Counted from the first letter of the stretch, positions 1 to 11,759 are shown. The stretch is 64,000 nt of DNA from Heliopora coerulea (GCA_030142905.1 JASJOG010000003.1:3470001-3534000), one strand, 5' to 3'. The notes: a model not told the origin generated them from the letters alone. Numbers and translations: made by a program.

Positions 1-640
1 CACATTCACCGATATCTCGCCAGTTTCAAGCGAGATTCCGTTTGCCACGCTAGCTCGTTTGTCCATAAACGCAAAGAATTTTTTAAAAGAGAAAAAACTA
101 TGCAGTGATAACTATTTAGTTTAACAGGCCAGTTCGCCTTCCATATAAACAGTTAGTTGTACTTCGTGTACCAGTGGATTTTAAGTTGACCATCCTGGTT
201 CTGAAAAATAAAGTTTAATTTTCTTGTCCAAACTAAACAGTTTGGTGTTAAAAATTGATGAAATGATCGCTGTCCTGAGAGGGAGTATTACTAAATAGCT
301 TTGTTTAGCTATATTTCCGTTTCATTGCTACAAGCGCTGAAGAAAGTCCAGGGCGGTCGCAGTGACCGAATGGGTATTCGAACATGCAAATACGGTGGCA
401 GGAATTAGCCGGTTATCATCTCTACGATAATCGCACTGACTGATCGACAACAATCAAGAGTTTGTGATGGAATCTACGATTGGAAAGATCCCAACGATCA
501 TAACGTACCTATTGCAGAAGTGTAAGTGCCTTGTGAGAAACAAGTCTTCCTTGCACTATATTCGGAAGTTCGCGGGTCCGATCCCCAGGCGTAGGCCCTA
601 ACAGTGCATTTGATCGAGTGCAAATGGCTGGGTTGGCGGC
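1..640. other. No gene recognised
   Basis: I see no convincing coding exon, repeat or RNA gene here. A stretch near 572-588 resembles a pol III B box (GGGTCCGATCCCC), but no matching A box at the right distance is seen, so no tRNA or SINE is called. Confidence 0.4.
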
Positions 641-1800
641 TCAAGTCGGTTACTCGGATTCGAGTCGCACTCGAGTTGCAACATTTTGCGATTTGCAACT
701 CGACTCGGATTTGCCTTAACTGACTTGAGACTTGATTAAAGACTTGGTATTTTGCCGTTTGAGACTTGCGTCTTACTTGAATTTAAAAGCACTGACAATG
801 CAATCAATCATTCAGCGAAGTACAAGAGAAAGCAATCCGCAAAAACTGCCATGTTAAGGATAAATAGAGTTAAGCAAAAATTTACCAATTTTGCGGTGTG
901 GTCTATTTTAATGATCTGATGCTTTCCTTGATTTCCTAAGCCTTTGACCACACAGTTTTGAAACTAGCAAAAATGCTCATTATCTTTCATAGCTGCTTGG
1001 AAACTGAATCTGTGGTGTGTGATTTCAGTTGTTTTCAGAATAATAAATGTACTAATCTAGTTAGAACCTGAGCTTTACGATCCCAATGTTTTACGGCTAC
1101 ATACCCTTTCACGACCACTTCCGGCAGAGACAATTAATAGTTATAAACTTAAAATGAACCGGCAATGAGCGACCAACTGTCAAACGTGACCAGCAACCAC
1201 TTTCTGGTGACGAAAAAGACGCTTCTTTGATGAGGGACCATTTTAAAATAAACCAGTATGGAAGCAAAATACGAGAGGCAAGTGTTCGTTTTTGTTACAA
1301 ACAAGAGTGTGACCGTGTCCGTGTACACGAAACAGGAAGTGCTCGAGTGCCTATTAAAACTTATAAAAACGCGCGAAAGCTGTTCCAAGCTGCAGAAACA
1401 AGAAATTTAACTGGTCGTGAAGAACCGTGTTGTGCTTTAATATTGATATGGTTTCACTGTCTGTACGATCTTCCCTTCCCTGAAAAAATCCGCCTTTACT
1501 GCCAAGACTTGATGACCGCATTCTCAAACCTATCTGAACGACCACCTTTACATGGCAATAGCGAAAAGCTGAGCGTCTTCGGTAATCACTGGGACGTTCT
1601 GTGTGTCTACTCGGTTTGGCAATGTGAAAAGACTTGAGACTAGAGTTGAAACTGGCTGGCAGAGACCTCAAATATGACTTCAAATTTGGTTTCAGAGACT
1701 TGAGACTTGACATGGGACTTGTTCTCATAGACTCGAGACTTAACTCTAGGGGCTTACTTGAGACATGAATTTAGGGACTTACAGAGAAGTCTGGTAAATG
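640..1800. repeat. Degenerate ACTCG/GACTTGAG repeat block
   Basis: Two clusters (about 640-790 and 1620-1790) are built from imperfect copies of GACTTGAGACTTGA and ACTCGAGTCG-like words. They flank about 800 bp of unremarkable DNA. Such words resemble subterminal repeats of a decayed DNA transposon, with 640-1790 as the possible element, but no clean TIR or TSD was found. Reading frames of 120-136 codons between them overlap on opposite strands and look like chance. Confidence 0.35.
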
Positions 1801-3920
1801 ACATATGTTCTTTGAATACTTTTGCAATAAATTGAGCATCGGGTCTAGCCACTCCCCAAGTTTTGAAAACTTTTCCAAATTGAAAATAAAGATATCAGAC
1901 AGGAAGACTTTTCGTTTAAGATCATTTTGCTTTTACCCAACAGTTCCCCCTACGAAAGTCGCATTGCCTGTGCAAAAGAGAGGTCGCAGCTGGCTATACC
2001 ACTGGCAACAGTCAACTTTTGCTGCTAAAATTCAATTCCTTTGGATTCTACAACATTTTTGGCACTTTTTTTTCCGAAATCACAACATCCTGTCAACCGA
2101 TTGTAATGGGACGAATAACCTGATATTTTATGGGGACAGAAAAGGTTTATCTGTCTCCTGTGGGGCCACCCATTGGCGAGTAAAATCGTCTGACATTAGT
2201 CAGAGTAAAATTATAGAAGATCAACAGAGAAAGGAGTTGAAGGTTGTGTACTACCGATAATACGAAAAGGAGAAACAAAAGTTTCGAGCGAATGGCTCCA
2301 TGCTTAAAACGTTGGTTTCTCGTCTTCGTATTTTTGGCAGCGCACAGCTTTTGAATTTTCATCGTAATAAACTGCCTTAAGTTGCGCTGTATTTTATATA
2401 ACGTTGTAAGGTATACATGTTTGGTGACAGAAATAACTCTATTAAAAGAATGGATATCAATAAAAACAGATATAATTCATTCATGCCTATTTTTCTCCTG
2501 CTTGACACCCTACAAGAGATCTACGAATCAAAGATAAAAACGTCATTACTTAAATGAGATGGTACATTTTTAACTTCACAAATGTTGTTTAGTTTGCTAC
2601 AAGCCACTTACTTGCAAACGATTTTAACGAAATTCTTGCGCCGGCAACATGCATGACGCGTTAAAACCTGTCCCGTAAAACATCGCCTTAGCCTTCCAGA
2701 ACTTACGCCTTTTACAGGTCAAGACGAATTCCCGCCGACAAGTTGTGGGCACTACAAATTTCAACTTATATATTATTTAAAAAATGAGCCTGAGGCGAAC
2801 ATTTACAAAGCTAGCCGCCACGAACGTAATTTTCTGGCCAATCGCCATGCGAGATTGTCGATAATCACCTGTGTAATTACACTAAATTGTTATATTGTGG
2901 AAGGAAAATTTTTAATACACAGTTATGGAGAGAAAGTCCTCCATAAAGGCTTTTCCGAAACAATTTGCGTCATTAGAAGTAATGGAAATATCTTTCACCC
3001 AGCATCGCTGTCGTTAGGCTAGCTGTCGCAAATCCGTGACAAAAAGTGTTTATGGGCTAGAGGCATGTTTCGAATCGGATTGACTGAGCAAAATTCGAGG
3101 TTTTGCCGACAACTTTGATCTGAATCCAATCGGACATGCACACCCAGGGAAGACTAAAAAGAATCAACCGAGATCAATTGCCGAAAATTATGACCACTAA
3201 ATGCACGACCCAAAAACTTTAGTCCGGGTCCCAGCTGACGCAGCCATTAAGGCCGTTGCTGGTAGCCTGTCTATGAATTTGGTACATACGGTGAAAGGCA
3301 ATGGCAATGAATCGGTTGAGTTAATTTACATTTATAGTGACATTTACTCTCAATTAAATGTAAAAGAAAATTGTAGAAGGGAAATTTCGAGTGCAAACAA
3401 AGAGGTTAAAACCACAGAACTGGACTAGGTTCCCATGCAGGATCGAGGATTCGATCATGCAGTGTCAGACTTTAGTACTCTGTTTATCGTCTTACCTTCA
3501 AAGAAAGTAAAATTGGTGTGTACAGGTCTTTGTCATCAGGAAATCTGTGCATCAATGTGTACATCAGTTCGCCCAACGCATTTAAACAATTTGACGATTT
3601 TTCATTCTTTTCACTTCTTAAACGATCCACGAGATGTGGAACAAAGGGAAGAACCTGTTACGGAGACAAGAAAACGATTTGAATGCATTCGACCAACACA
3701 TCTGCTGAAAAGACGAGTGAAAAAGCGCATTGCTCGTGTATATTCTGGCATCTCATCTAGGCATTAGATTTTTTTGAAATACGTAGCATCTCAATATCTT
3801 CAACGCAACTTATTCCCTAACCAATTTAAAATCTCACTTTGCGTTTATATAAATTTATATATGTAATATATATCGCCTCGTGTTTTAAATCCGATAAAGC
3901 ACTCCTGGGCGTTTTTTTTG
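1800..3920. other. Intergenic or intronic DNA, no gene recognised
   Basis: The stretch has several chance reading frames up to 151 codons, none resembling a known family and none with conserved-looking splice context. The only repeat noted is the short GAGTAAAATCGTCTGAC motif near 2178-2215, listed separately. It could be part of a large USP38 intron, because the gene at 12.5-14.6 kb is transcribed towards it. Confidence 0.35.
2165..2215. repeat. Short MITE-like repeat, GAGTAAAATCGTCTGGC family (copy 1)
   Basis: It contains GCGAGTAAAATCGTCTGAC followed by CAGAGTAAAATTATAG. Related copies are at 20036-20227 (two in tandem), 26956-27057 (inverted), about 45083-45125 and 61846-61940. The best-preserved copy ends in TTAACCC/GGGTTAA. 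Being in at least five places in 64 kb makes this a high-copy dispersed family of the genome. Confidence 0.5.
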
Positions 3921-4119
3921 AATAGTAATAGTAATAATAAAATAGTAATAGTAATAATCTTTATTTACAAGGACGCTACTATTTCACCAATAGAATATCT
4001 ATAAAAGGAAAAATTTCAAAAAAACAGTGATCTTCCAATAGGTCGTGGGTAACGCACACAGTATATACAAAAACCATAATTCTATATAATGTTTACACTG
4101 TACAAAACGAATTAAAAAG

Positions 4120-5759
4120 TTAAAAATTCTTAATTTTCTTCTTAAAAATTTGTATTGTTGCTGCAATTTTTTGGTCATTTCGAAGAGTATTCCAAGCCAC
4201 TGCACCTCTATAGCTAAAAGCTTTTTTCTGGTAGTTGGTGTTAGGCTTAGGGGGTAGGAAGTCATATCTGGATTGTCTTGTTAGATATTCATGCACCTGA
4301 TCAACTTTTATAAAAAGGTTAGTCAAGGTACTTGGCAATATTTCGTGATAAATATTGTACATTAATGTACACAGTTGCAGGTTCCTTCTTATATTCAGTT
4401 TTTGCAAATTTAGATGCTTCAATAAATGATCAGATCGAGCCTCATAACCGCACGTAGTAATGATTTGTGCAGCTCTGTTTTGTAGTCGTTGTAGTTTATC
4501 GTAAAGTGTGGAACCAAGACATCCACATACTTGAGAACAATAGTCAAAATAAGGCTATACCAAGGTTTTATATACAAGTAATAATATTTTTACGCCTACA
4601 TAGACTCTTAGTTGCTTTAGGACACTGAGGCACTTATTAACTTTTTTTGTTATCAGGTTGACTAGCTCATCCCAGATTAAAGTTTCATCTATCATTAGTC
4701 CAAGTGATTTTGTAATCTTAACTCTCCGTATGACACAATCACCAAGGTTTATTGATGGGTCTGAGTTAATTTGCTTTAATTTTTTCTGAGAACCTATGAT
4801 CATATACTCTGTTTTGTTAGAATTTAGACTTTATTTATTTGTAGACATCCAATCAGAAATATTTGCTAAATCTTCGTTCAATGAAGTTGAGATCCAACTG
4901 ATATTGTTACTTGTTACCTCAATTTGTGTATCGTCGGCAAACATGTTACAATTTGATTTTTCCAAGCAATTTGGAAGGTCGTTGATGTAAATTAAAAATA
5001 GCAGTGGGCCAAGAATAGATCCATGGGGTATTCCAGTAATCATTTTTAGTGGCTAGGAGAGCTGTCGATTTACCTACTAATATTGAAGTTGGTTTGTTAG
5101 ATATGATTTAAACCAGTTATGCGCAGTCCCCCTTACGCCATATAGATATAAGTTCTTTAGCAGTATTTGGTGGTCAACTGTATCGAATGCCTTCTTGAGA
5201 TCCAAGAAGACAACTCCGTTTACTTGGCCAACATCAATATTGTCATACAATCTGTTAGTAATCTCAAGTAGTTCAGTTGCAGTAGAATGCTTAGGACCTA
5301 AAGCCATGCTGTGAACTAGTAAGCAAATTATTTTCGATAAGATAGAAATAGAGTTGGTTATGCACCAGTTTCTCCAATGTTTTTGCAATAATCAAGATTA
5401 CAGATATAGGCCTATAGTCGTCCATGTTATCCTTTGGACCATCTTCATAAATGGGAGTAACCTTAGAAATTTTCCAGTCATTCGGAAATACACCAGTTGC
5501 AATAGATTTGTTAAAAATTACAGCTAGTGTTTTACCAATTAATAGCGCAGCTAGTTTTACTAGTTTAGCGGACAGTTTATCGTAGCCTATTGCCTTATTA
5601 GTTGATACGCCTAGTAAGAGTGGTTACCTCCTGTTCCGACATCTCGTGAAAGGTAAATTGTTCCTGAAATTCACTGATATAATGTTCAGGGGGATATTTT
5701 GTATTAGGAATTTGCTGCGATAAATTACTTCCAATTTGAACGAAATGTTTATTGAAGGC
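4120..5759 (-). pseudogene. LINE reverse transcriptase fragments
   Basis: On the minus strand the RT blocks follow one another in order. A DYRPIS block lies near 5425-5405. The palm block ending KAFDTVDH lies in the frame 5388-5077. Next come [21 protein letters not shown] and the catalytic FADDT within 5043-4831. After a break, the thumb/tail frames 4803-4555 and 4422-4120 follow; the last carries the terminal RSRYDF-like region common in this clade. RT would copy the element's own RNA by target-primed reverse transcription. The frame changes at least three times and has internal stops, so no functional protein is made. Family is sure; the clade (CR1, L2 or jockey) is a guess from general appearance. 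Confidence 0.85.
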
Positions 5760-5866
5760 TAGTGATAAACCAGGCGGAAAACGTAGCTTAATAATAAAAA
5801 TTAAGGCCCAGCAGAGAATGCGTATAACAGCCATAAGTTGAAGTGTTTTAAAACATGTCTAATTCT

Positions 5867-5900
5867 AACCTTTCGTTGCGTCTCGCAACATCATTAGAGT
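5867..5900 (-). ncRNA. Hammerhead-ribozyme-like motif, degenerate (left arm, 5.8 kb)
   Basis: On the minus strand: CTAATGA (expected CTGATGA), a stem II of TGTTGC/GCAAC around GAGAC, GAAAG (expected GAAAC), then GTT. Layout and spacing match the other copies; two core positions are changed, so loss of activity is expected. Confidence 0.45.
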
Positions 5901-6187
5901 GTGGAAAATTTTTATGACAAGCGATATATATTACATGCAGATAAGATAAGCCATAAAATTACAAATGACATAGGAGTAAATTATCGTTTAAAATTACAAG
6001 TCGTTTAAAATTACAAGTCGTTTAAAATTAAAATATTATTTAATAAAATTAAAAACTTAAAAAATACTATAATTTTAATTTTAAACAGCTTGTAATTTTA
6101 AACGGTAATTTGCTCTTACGTCATTTGTAATTTTATAGCTTATCTCATTTGCATGTAATATATACAGCTTGTCATAAAAATTTTCCA

Positions 6188-6225
6188 CACTCAGATGATA
6201 TTGCGAGACGCAATGAAACGTTACA
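6188..6225 (+). ncRNA. Hammerhead-ribozyme-like motif, degenerate (right arm, 6.2 kb)
   Basis: On the plus strand: CAGATGA (expected CTGATGA), stem II ATTGC/GCAAT around GAGAC, GAAAC, then GTT. Compensating stem II changes relative to the left arm (ATTGC/GCAAT here, GTTGC/GCAAC there) keep the pairing. That argues for structure rather than chance. Confidence 0.5.
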
Positions 6226-6302
6226 ATTACATGTGTTTTAAAACACTTCAACTTATGGCTGTTATACGCATTCTCTGCTGGGCCTTGATGTTTATTGAAG
6301 GC

Positions 6303-6600
6303 GTTTGGGATGCCGCCCTTTTCAATTTCTTTGTTATTGTCACCTTGAAAGTACGTGATATTAACTGATTTGGATTGTTTGTTAATTAAACTGTTTATAC
6401 TGTTCCAGGTACCTTTCATGTTACCTTTATTTTGCCGTAGTTCTTTGGTATAATAATCACGGATTGTGCTTTTTATCAGTCTGTTATAACGGTTCCTAGC
6501 CTCTTTATAAATTATCCAGTCTTTTGTATCTTTCGTTTTGCAAGCTTTTTTTAAGTAATTCTTTTGCCACTTATCTTTTAAAACTTGTTTTGTCATCCAA
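6303..6600 (-). pseudogene. LINE endonuclease-RT linker fragment
   Basis: The minus-strand frame in 6596-6303 reads a basic linker with YKEARNRYNRLIKSTIRDYY and GTWNSINSLIN. This is the typical region between endonuclease and RT in CR1/jockey-like LINEs. A related linker on the plus strand at 30854-31111 shows the family is present in several copies. The frame runs on into the inserted foldback and is not a real C-terminus. Confidence 0.75.
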
Positions 6601-6783
6601 GGAGCTCGTTTCTTGCCTATTTTGCGTTTCTATAATGGGGTATGTTTGTCAATAATTTGCATAAAACTATTTTTGCATACAAATCACGCCTCATTTGTAT
6701 CTTTATACCGATCTACGTTTAATTTCATTAAATATCCCACATCCTCTAGAAAAGCTTCATTGCTAAAGTTCAAAGTAGCTTCA

Positions 6784-8159
6784 TTACTTCAGAGAAGGGA
6801 ATTTTCGAATACCGTAGACCAGGTAGTGATCACTAATAGTGAGTTTTGTTACTCCTGAAGTTACAATGTTTTCAGGTTTATTTGTGTAGAAATGGTCAAT
6901 TAAGGACTTAATATTACTTGTAATTCTTGTTGGTTCATCGATCACTTGTCTGTACTGATAGAATTTTGCCACAAATTTCAATTATCTTATGTGGAGGTCG
7001 GTGGTATCGTTATTAAAGAGGTCACAGCTTAAATCTCAAACTATTATACTTTCTTTCTTTTCCGTATCAATAATCTGCAAGAGTTTCTCAAATTCTTTAA
7101 GCTTTTCTGTTGGCGAATTCGGTGGCCTATACCAGTGGTTCCCAACCTTTTGCTTCCCAGGGACCCCTTCACTAATTTTAAAAAAAGTCAGCGGACCCCC
7201 TTCCCAACTGAAACTGCAGCTTCTCCGGTTTCATTGCTTCATTGCTTAAAATCTCTCCTCAAAAGATGCATTCAGGTTTGCTTTGCTCAGTTCGGCATGG
7301 AATAAAACCAAGTTTTAAGTACTCAACATTGTATCCTCGCAGTTTAATCTTCCCAGCGGTCCAGCGGCAGATCGTTTCGAACTCATGATCAATCTATGGC
7401 CAGATAAACGCTGGAAAACTTTTCCTGTACGAACAAAGCTCGGAGTGAACAGGCGAAGCGTGGTTGCATGTAACATGAGATTAAGGTGTGACCTGTTAAA
7501 ACCTCAAAATTACGAGTTCTTATGTTACACTTACACCCTTCGGAATTTGCGATATTGAGCGGTAGTTTGCAATAAAAAATAGTTGAACCAATCTTGCAGG
7601 TAGTCATTTGCCAAAAAAAATAGTTACATTCTGCAGACCCCGTCCCTTTTGCGCGGACCCCCGGCGGACCCCTTAGTCTCGGCGGACCACCAAAAATTGT
7701 TTGCGGACTCCCAAAGGGTCCGCGGACCCCAGGTTGGGAACCACTGGCCTATACCATGTGTTAATAAGAAACGGTTTTACTTTATACTTGTCTATTTCTA
7801 CTGTAAGAACTTCAATTTCATCATTGCTTAGATCTGATCTAACCCGTAAATTGATGGTATTTCTAATGTACAAACCAATGCCACCACTAAATCTAGTTAT
7901 ATCTTTAGATATCAATGTGTGACTCGGGATAAAAACCACTTCTCTGAGGACATCTTGGTCAAGTCTCATTTCATTAATTGCCAGTATATTCACTCATGTA
8001 TATCCTTAACTCATCAATGTGCCTTACAAGACTAGTTATATTGAGACTTGCTATTTTAAAACCTCGAACTTTTGGTATTAGATTCTGTTTCCTATGTGTT
8101 TGGTCAGTTGGTATATTATCACGCGAAGACTGTGCCATAGTATTGTCAGCGATAGGCAC
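6784..8159 (-). pseudogene. LINE AP-endonuclease, split by a MITE
   Basis: Three minus-strand frames together give an exonuclease/endonuclease/phosphatase-type domain. 8159-7974 holds FKIASLNITSLVRHIDELR. 7993-7755 holds LAINEMRLD, GGIGLYIRNT and WYRP. 6981-6784 holds FYQYRQVIDEPTRIT, LIDHFYTN and the late SDHYLVYG motif. In LINEs this enzyme nicks target DNA to prime reverse transcription. A frameshift separates the first two parts near 7985. The 614-bp MITE at 7133-7746 splits the domain right after WYRP, and the reading resumes beyond it (PPNSPTEKLKEFEKLL), which confirms that the LINE is older. Confidence 0.8.
7133..7746. mobile_element. hAT-type MITE (CAGTGGTTCCCAACCT TIR), 8-bp TSD
   Basis: Ends are CAGTGGTTCCCAACCT and its inverse AGGTTGGGAACCACTG, flanked by perfect 8-bp direct repeats GCCTATAC (7125-7132 and 7747-7754). 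An 8-bp TSD and CAGTG-type TIR are classic for hAT elements. GCGGACCCC-like words recur near both ends (about 7190-7200; 7650-7735), suggesting subterminal transposase sites. No transposase frame is seen, so it is non-autonomous. It is inserted in the endonuclease of the LINE. Confidence 0.9.
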
Positions 8160-8234
8160 GTAATTGCAGTGGCTTGGAGCGGCGATTCAATCCTTAAAAC
8201 ACCAACCCTTTAATACGCAAATTCGCGAAGGAAG

Positions 8235-8990
8235 TTATAAAATCTAATCTACATCTACATTAATTAAATCGGTAAAAATCTATAAGACATCGCACCAACT
8301 ACAAAAAACAATTAGGTAAAATAAAATTAAAATTCTTAAATAAGATAAGAGCTTAAATTTAAAAGTCAAGAATTACTTTCATCTACATCCTTGGGAGACT
8401 ATTCCATACTTTAATAGTTCCAGGGAAAAATGAAAAATAATATACGTTCTTGCATTAGTAGCCTTATTTTGAATATGAATTATGAATTATGGTTACCACG
8501 AGTTCTGATTCTGCTACTGTAGGGTCAAAGATAACAATTAACATCGATATCAACAAGCCCGCGACTCATCTTATACATTAGTTTTAACCTAAACATTTCC
8601 CTTCCTAACTGCAAGCCAATCTATTCTAAGTCATTTATCATATAAGTAACGCTGGCAAATGCATGATAGTTATTTGTGTAAAAACGAGCTGCTTTTCTCC
8701 GTACGCGTTCGATGTAGACAATATCCTTTTTTAAAATATGGGTCCCAAGCTTGACTAGTATATTCGATCTTTGGACGAACCAGAGTCGTGTATGCAATTT
8801 CCTTAACGTCCTGTGGGCAATTCCATAGATTTGTCCTTAACATGCCCAAGACCTTACTCGCTTTCCCGGAAATGGATGAAACATACTGAGCCCATTTCAA
8901 GTCACATGATAATACAACCCTCAAATAAGAGATGGGATGAACCTGTTCAAGATCGATGCCACAGAAATTATATTTCCTTTTTATTGGTGA
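8235..8990 (-). mobile_element. LINE 3' fragment (RT C-terminal part)
   Basis: The minus-strand frame 8924-8670 reads KWAQYVSSISGKASKVLGML and VRPKIEYTSQAWDPY, followed after a frame change by RRKAARFYTNNY. This is the thumb/C-terminal region of CR1/L2-like LINEs. The end near 8235 would be the 3' tail. It is a separate insertion from the larger LINE, 5'-truncated as usual for these elements. Confidence 0.75.
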
Positions 8991-9006
8991 CTGCTTTGTA
9001 GAAATG

Positions 9007-9130
9007 CAATATTGTTGTCTCGCAAATTCCAGATGTATTTTGACAGTCCCGTGGCGTTGATTTTGTTTCTATGGCGTCAATGCAACGGAACTGTCAAAGT
9101 ATATCTGGAATTTGCGAGACAACAATATTG
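9007..9130. repeat. Hairpin MITE (124 bp)
   Basis: CAATATTGTTGTCTCGCAAA at the left is matched by its inverse at the right end (about 9103-9130), with a loop around CGTGGCG/CAACGGAAC. The arms pair over more than 40 bp with few mismatches. No coding capacity, and no clear TSD was found. Confidence 0.7.
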
Positions 9131-9528
9131 GCAACGCCTAAACTGAGTGGTCTATTCTAGACAGAACACCCGCTTTCCAAAACGGCTCCAAAAGATGTGA
9201 ACTTTGCTTAACCGAAAAATTCCACATAATTCACCCGAAACAGGAAATACTCAAAAAACGGAATGAACTACTGTCAAGCTGCCGACATATGAATAAATAC
9301 CAATTGTGCAACCTCAAAGATCCACCACCAGTCAATTAGCACTTCTGCCCCGCAACAACATGTAACTTCAGTGATCACCTTGTAGTATTTAGTCATCTGA
9401 CAACTGCGTTAAGCATGAAACACCGTGTAATGAAAAGCTGTAATATTTAGACCAAATATATTATATTGTTAAATAGTTCCACAATCTTGTATCGAGCAGC
9501 TCTACTTGCCGGAAATTTGCCATGATTT

Positions 9529-9664
<136 letters not shown>

Positions 9665-9668
9665 CATA

Positions 9669-11568
9669 CACTCAATCCTCCCTTATCCGGGCACCCTGGG
9701 ACCGGGAACTGCCCATAACTCGGATATGCCCGCAACTCAGAACAGTCACATGTAAAATGATTGTAATGGTTAATTGGTTATACAGTTGTTAAAATATGTA
9801 TGTATGCAAAATGAGTGAATAAGTATAATACATGTACATTTAATTTGAACTAAAATACGATTTGATGCTAGTTTGCTTTTTAGCCTGATGTCTCATTCTA
9901 GCAGCCTCATCACGCCATTTCTCTACTAGTTGTAGATGAGTACTATCTGCGCCGGTTTGCTCAAGCCAACTCATGGTAGTGTCAAGGGCATGAAACACTT
10001 CACTAGCAGTAATACGGCTGACGGAACTTTCCTCATCAGAACTTTGCTCATCACGATCACCATCCCCACATTCCGCCATCATATCCTCTACAATCTCATC
10101 ATCATCAAGAATTTCATGTCCAGGATCATTGTTGTCTGCTTGCATCCAGTCCGCTAAATCGTGTTGTATGTCCTCTCCTACTGGAGAGTGCAATTTTAAT
10201 CACGTCAGAAATCGAATCAGTGGAGTCATTCTCAGAGTTTTTGCTGGATTCGTCAGGCTCAGACTGAGGTAACAAATTACGCCAAGCCTTACGAAGGCTA
10301 TCACAGCTTGCTTCTTCCCATGCTGCTGCTATCCAATAAACTGCATCTTTTATTGTTATGGACTTCAGAATTTCCGGTACAGACTAGTCTGTTGACTCAT
10401 CTTCTAAAATTATATGTGCAAGCAGCTTCCTTTTGTAACGACGCTTACACGGGTCAAGGACAGCTTGATCCGTGGGCTGGATGGCAGCAGTGGTGTTTGG
10501 TGGAAGAAACATTGTTTTGATCTTACCATCATCTGATTGCAATGTTTCTGTTGATGGATGTGATGGGGCATTGTCTAGAAGTAGAAGTGCTTTCTTTTCC
10601 AGGCCTTTCTCACTACAAAATCTTCTTATAGATGGTACAAATCGTTGGTGAAACCACTCCTTAAAAATGGTGCAGTCCATCTACGATTTTTTTTGTGAAT
10701 AAAAGTTCATGTCCATGTGCTTGAAGCACCTAGGCTTGGAACTTTTGTTAATGAAGGTCAGTGGAAGACGATGACTGCTTGATGCATTTGCACATGCAAG
10801 AAGTGTTACTGTGTCTTTTGCTTTCTTGAAATTAGCTGCTCTAGTCACTCTTCCAGAGTTCAGGGAGGTTGAAGGTGTCATGCGCCACCATAGCCCTGTT
10901 TCATCAGCATTAAAAGTCTGGTCACGAGTGTAGTCTTCATCAGCTATCACCTTTGCCAACTCGTCACGGAAAGGATTAACAGCTGACAAGTCAGATGAAA
11001 GAATTTCTCCTCTTAGCTGAATATTCTTGATCCCATGTCGTTTATTAAACTTTGTTAGCCATCCTGTGCTGCGTTTGAAGCTTTGTGGGTCAGCATCAGG
11101 ATACAGCTTCGCGAAAAATGAGCGTGCTTTCTCCTGTAAAAGCACGCCAGAAACCGGCGCACCTTTGGACCGCTGCTGGCAAAACCATTTCCAACAGGCC
11201 TCGTCTACAAGATCAAACTTGGGATGACGGATGATGCAGCGTTTCTTGTTGGAGAACGATGGTGACTTGCTCGAAGCTATTGCGTCAGCTATTTTCTTTC
11301 TATCTTTCCAAATGTCAGCAACTGTAGATTTTGCTACTCCAAACTTGTCACCAACAGTTCTCTGAGAAGTTCCTTTCTCGAGTTCTTTCACCATTTCTAG
11401 TTTCGTCTCTAGAGTCAGCACTGATCGCTTTCGCTTGGCACATACAGCTGCTGTCGCCATTTTGACTACGTGCATGTATTAATTAATGCTATCGCGCACG
11501 TGACTATTTTAGTGCCCGTTAGATGGACGTACCGTATGTCAGACGTCCGGATAAGGGAGGATTGAGTG
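9669..11568 (-). mobile_element. Tigger/pogo-family DNA transposon, complete but inactivated
   Basis: The element is 1900 bp. Left end CACTCAATCCTCCCTTATC, continued by CGG, is matched perfectly (22 bp) by its inverse at 11547-11568. Both ends are flanked by TA, the target duplication expected for the Tc1/mariner superfamily. The single gene inside is on the minus strand (9840-11475). It inserted at the edge of the (TA)n tract. Perfect TIRs with a damaged gene suggest fairly recent movement, possibly with transposase supplied by another copy. Confidence 0.95.
9840..11475 (-). pseudogene. Tigger/Jerky-like transposase (CENP-B HTH + DDE)
   Basis: Residues 1-264 (11475-10684) start with a CENP-B-type helix-turn-helix: KRKRSVLTLETKLEMVKELE, then TVADIWKDR. 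A second HTH follows (RSFFAKLYPDADPQSFKRST, WLTKFNKRHGI). The first DDE aspartate is in TFNADETGLWWRM. An in-frame TAG at 10681-10683 interrupts it. The frame resumes at 10680 with the second catalytic block LLLLDNAPSHPS and LPPNTTAAIQPTDQAVL. A second stop (TAG at 10384-10386) and a frameshift between 10383 and 10193 separate the acidic C-terminal part (10193-9840), which ends in KQTSIKSYFSS, a PIP-box-like tail also seen in other Tigger transposases. The protein would cut and paste the element at TA sites. With two stops and one frameshift it cannot be made whole. Confidence 0.93.
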
Positions 11569-11759
11569 TATATATGGACCAAATCATGTTCAATCGCACG
11601 CGTAAAAACAGCTGCGCGCGTCTGACCCGCGCGATTACGTTTATAATAATGGAAGACATGGACTGTGGTAACTGGTTAGAAAAACATTTTTTCACGCACT
11701 ATTTAATCTTTCCTACCGAGCAAACTTTTTAAATTTTACGTTAAACCATTGGTATTTTA

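Larger units (their letters stand above)
5760..6287. mobile_element. Foldback retroelement with hammerhead-like arms, 15-bp TSD
   Basis: A large inverted repeat is inserted in the LINE between perfect direct copies of ATGTTTATTGAAGGC (5745-5759 and 6288-6302). The arms (about 5790-5990 and 6080-6287) face outward; the centre is AT-rich. Each arm, read outward, has a hammerhead-ribozyme-like core (5867-5900 minus, 6188-6225 plus), then 32 nt, then an ATG opening the peptide MAVIRILCWAL. The long TSD points to retrotransposition rather than a cut-and-paste element. With the hammerhead-like motif it suggests a derivative of Penelope-like element terminal repeats. In both arms the CTGATGA box carries a substitution (CTAATGA, CAGATGA), so neither is likely to be active. 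Confidence 0.75.
3925..8165 (-). mobile_element. Non-LTR retrotransposon (CR1/L2/jockey-like LINE), degraded
   Basis: Read on the minus strand, the order is an AP-type endonuclease (about 8159-6784), a linker (6600-5598), a reverse transcriptase (5600-4830) and a C-terminal tail (4803-4120). It ends in a 3' tail of TTATTACTATTACTATT repeats (about 3960-3925). This is the standard layout of LINE ORF2. The copy is dead: reading frames are broken by stops and frameshifts. Two later insertions interrupt it: a foldback with a 15-bp TSD (5760-6287) and a hAT-type MITE with an 8-bp TSD (7133-7746). The 5' limit is approximate because no ORF1 or promoter was recognised. Confidence 0.85.

Noticed and set aside
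556..600. tRNA gene
   Set aside because: Only a B-box-like word is present; no cloverleaf can be drawn.
1227..1728. Overlapping frames of 136 and 124 codons
   Set aside because: They overlap on opposite strands between degenerate repeats and resemble no family.
1805..2260. 151-codon plus-strand frame
   Set aside because: No family resemblance; it reads through a copy of the dispersed GAGTAAAAT repeat.
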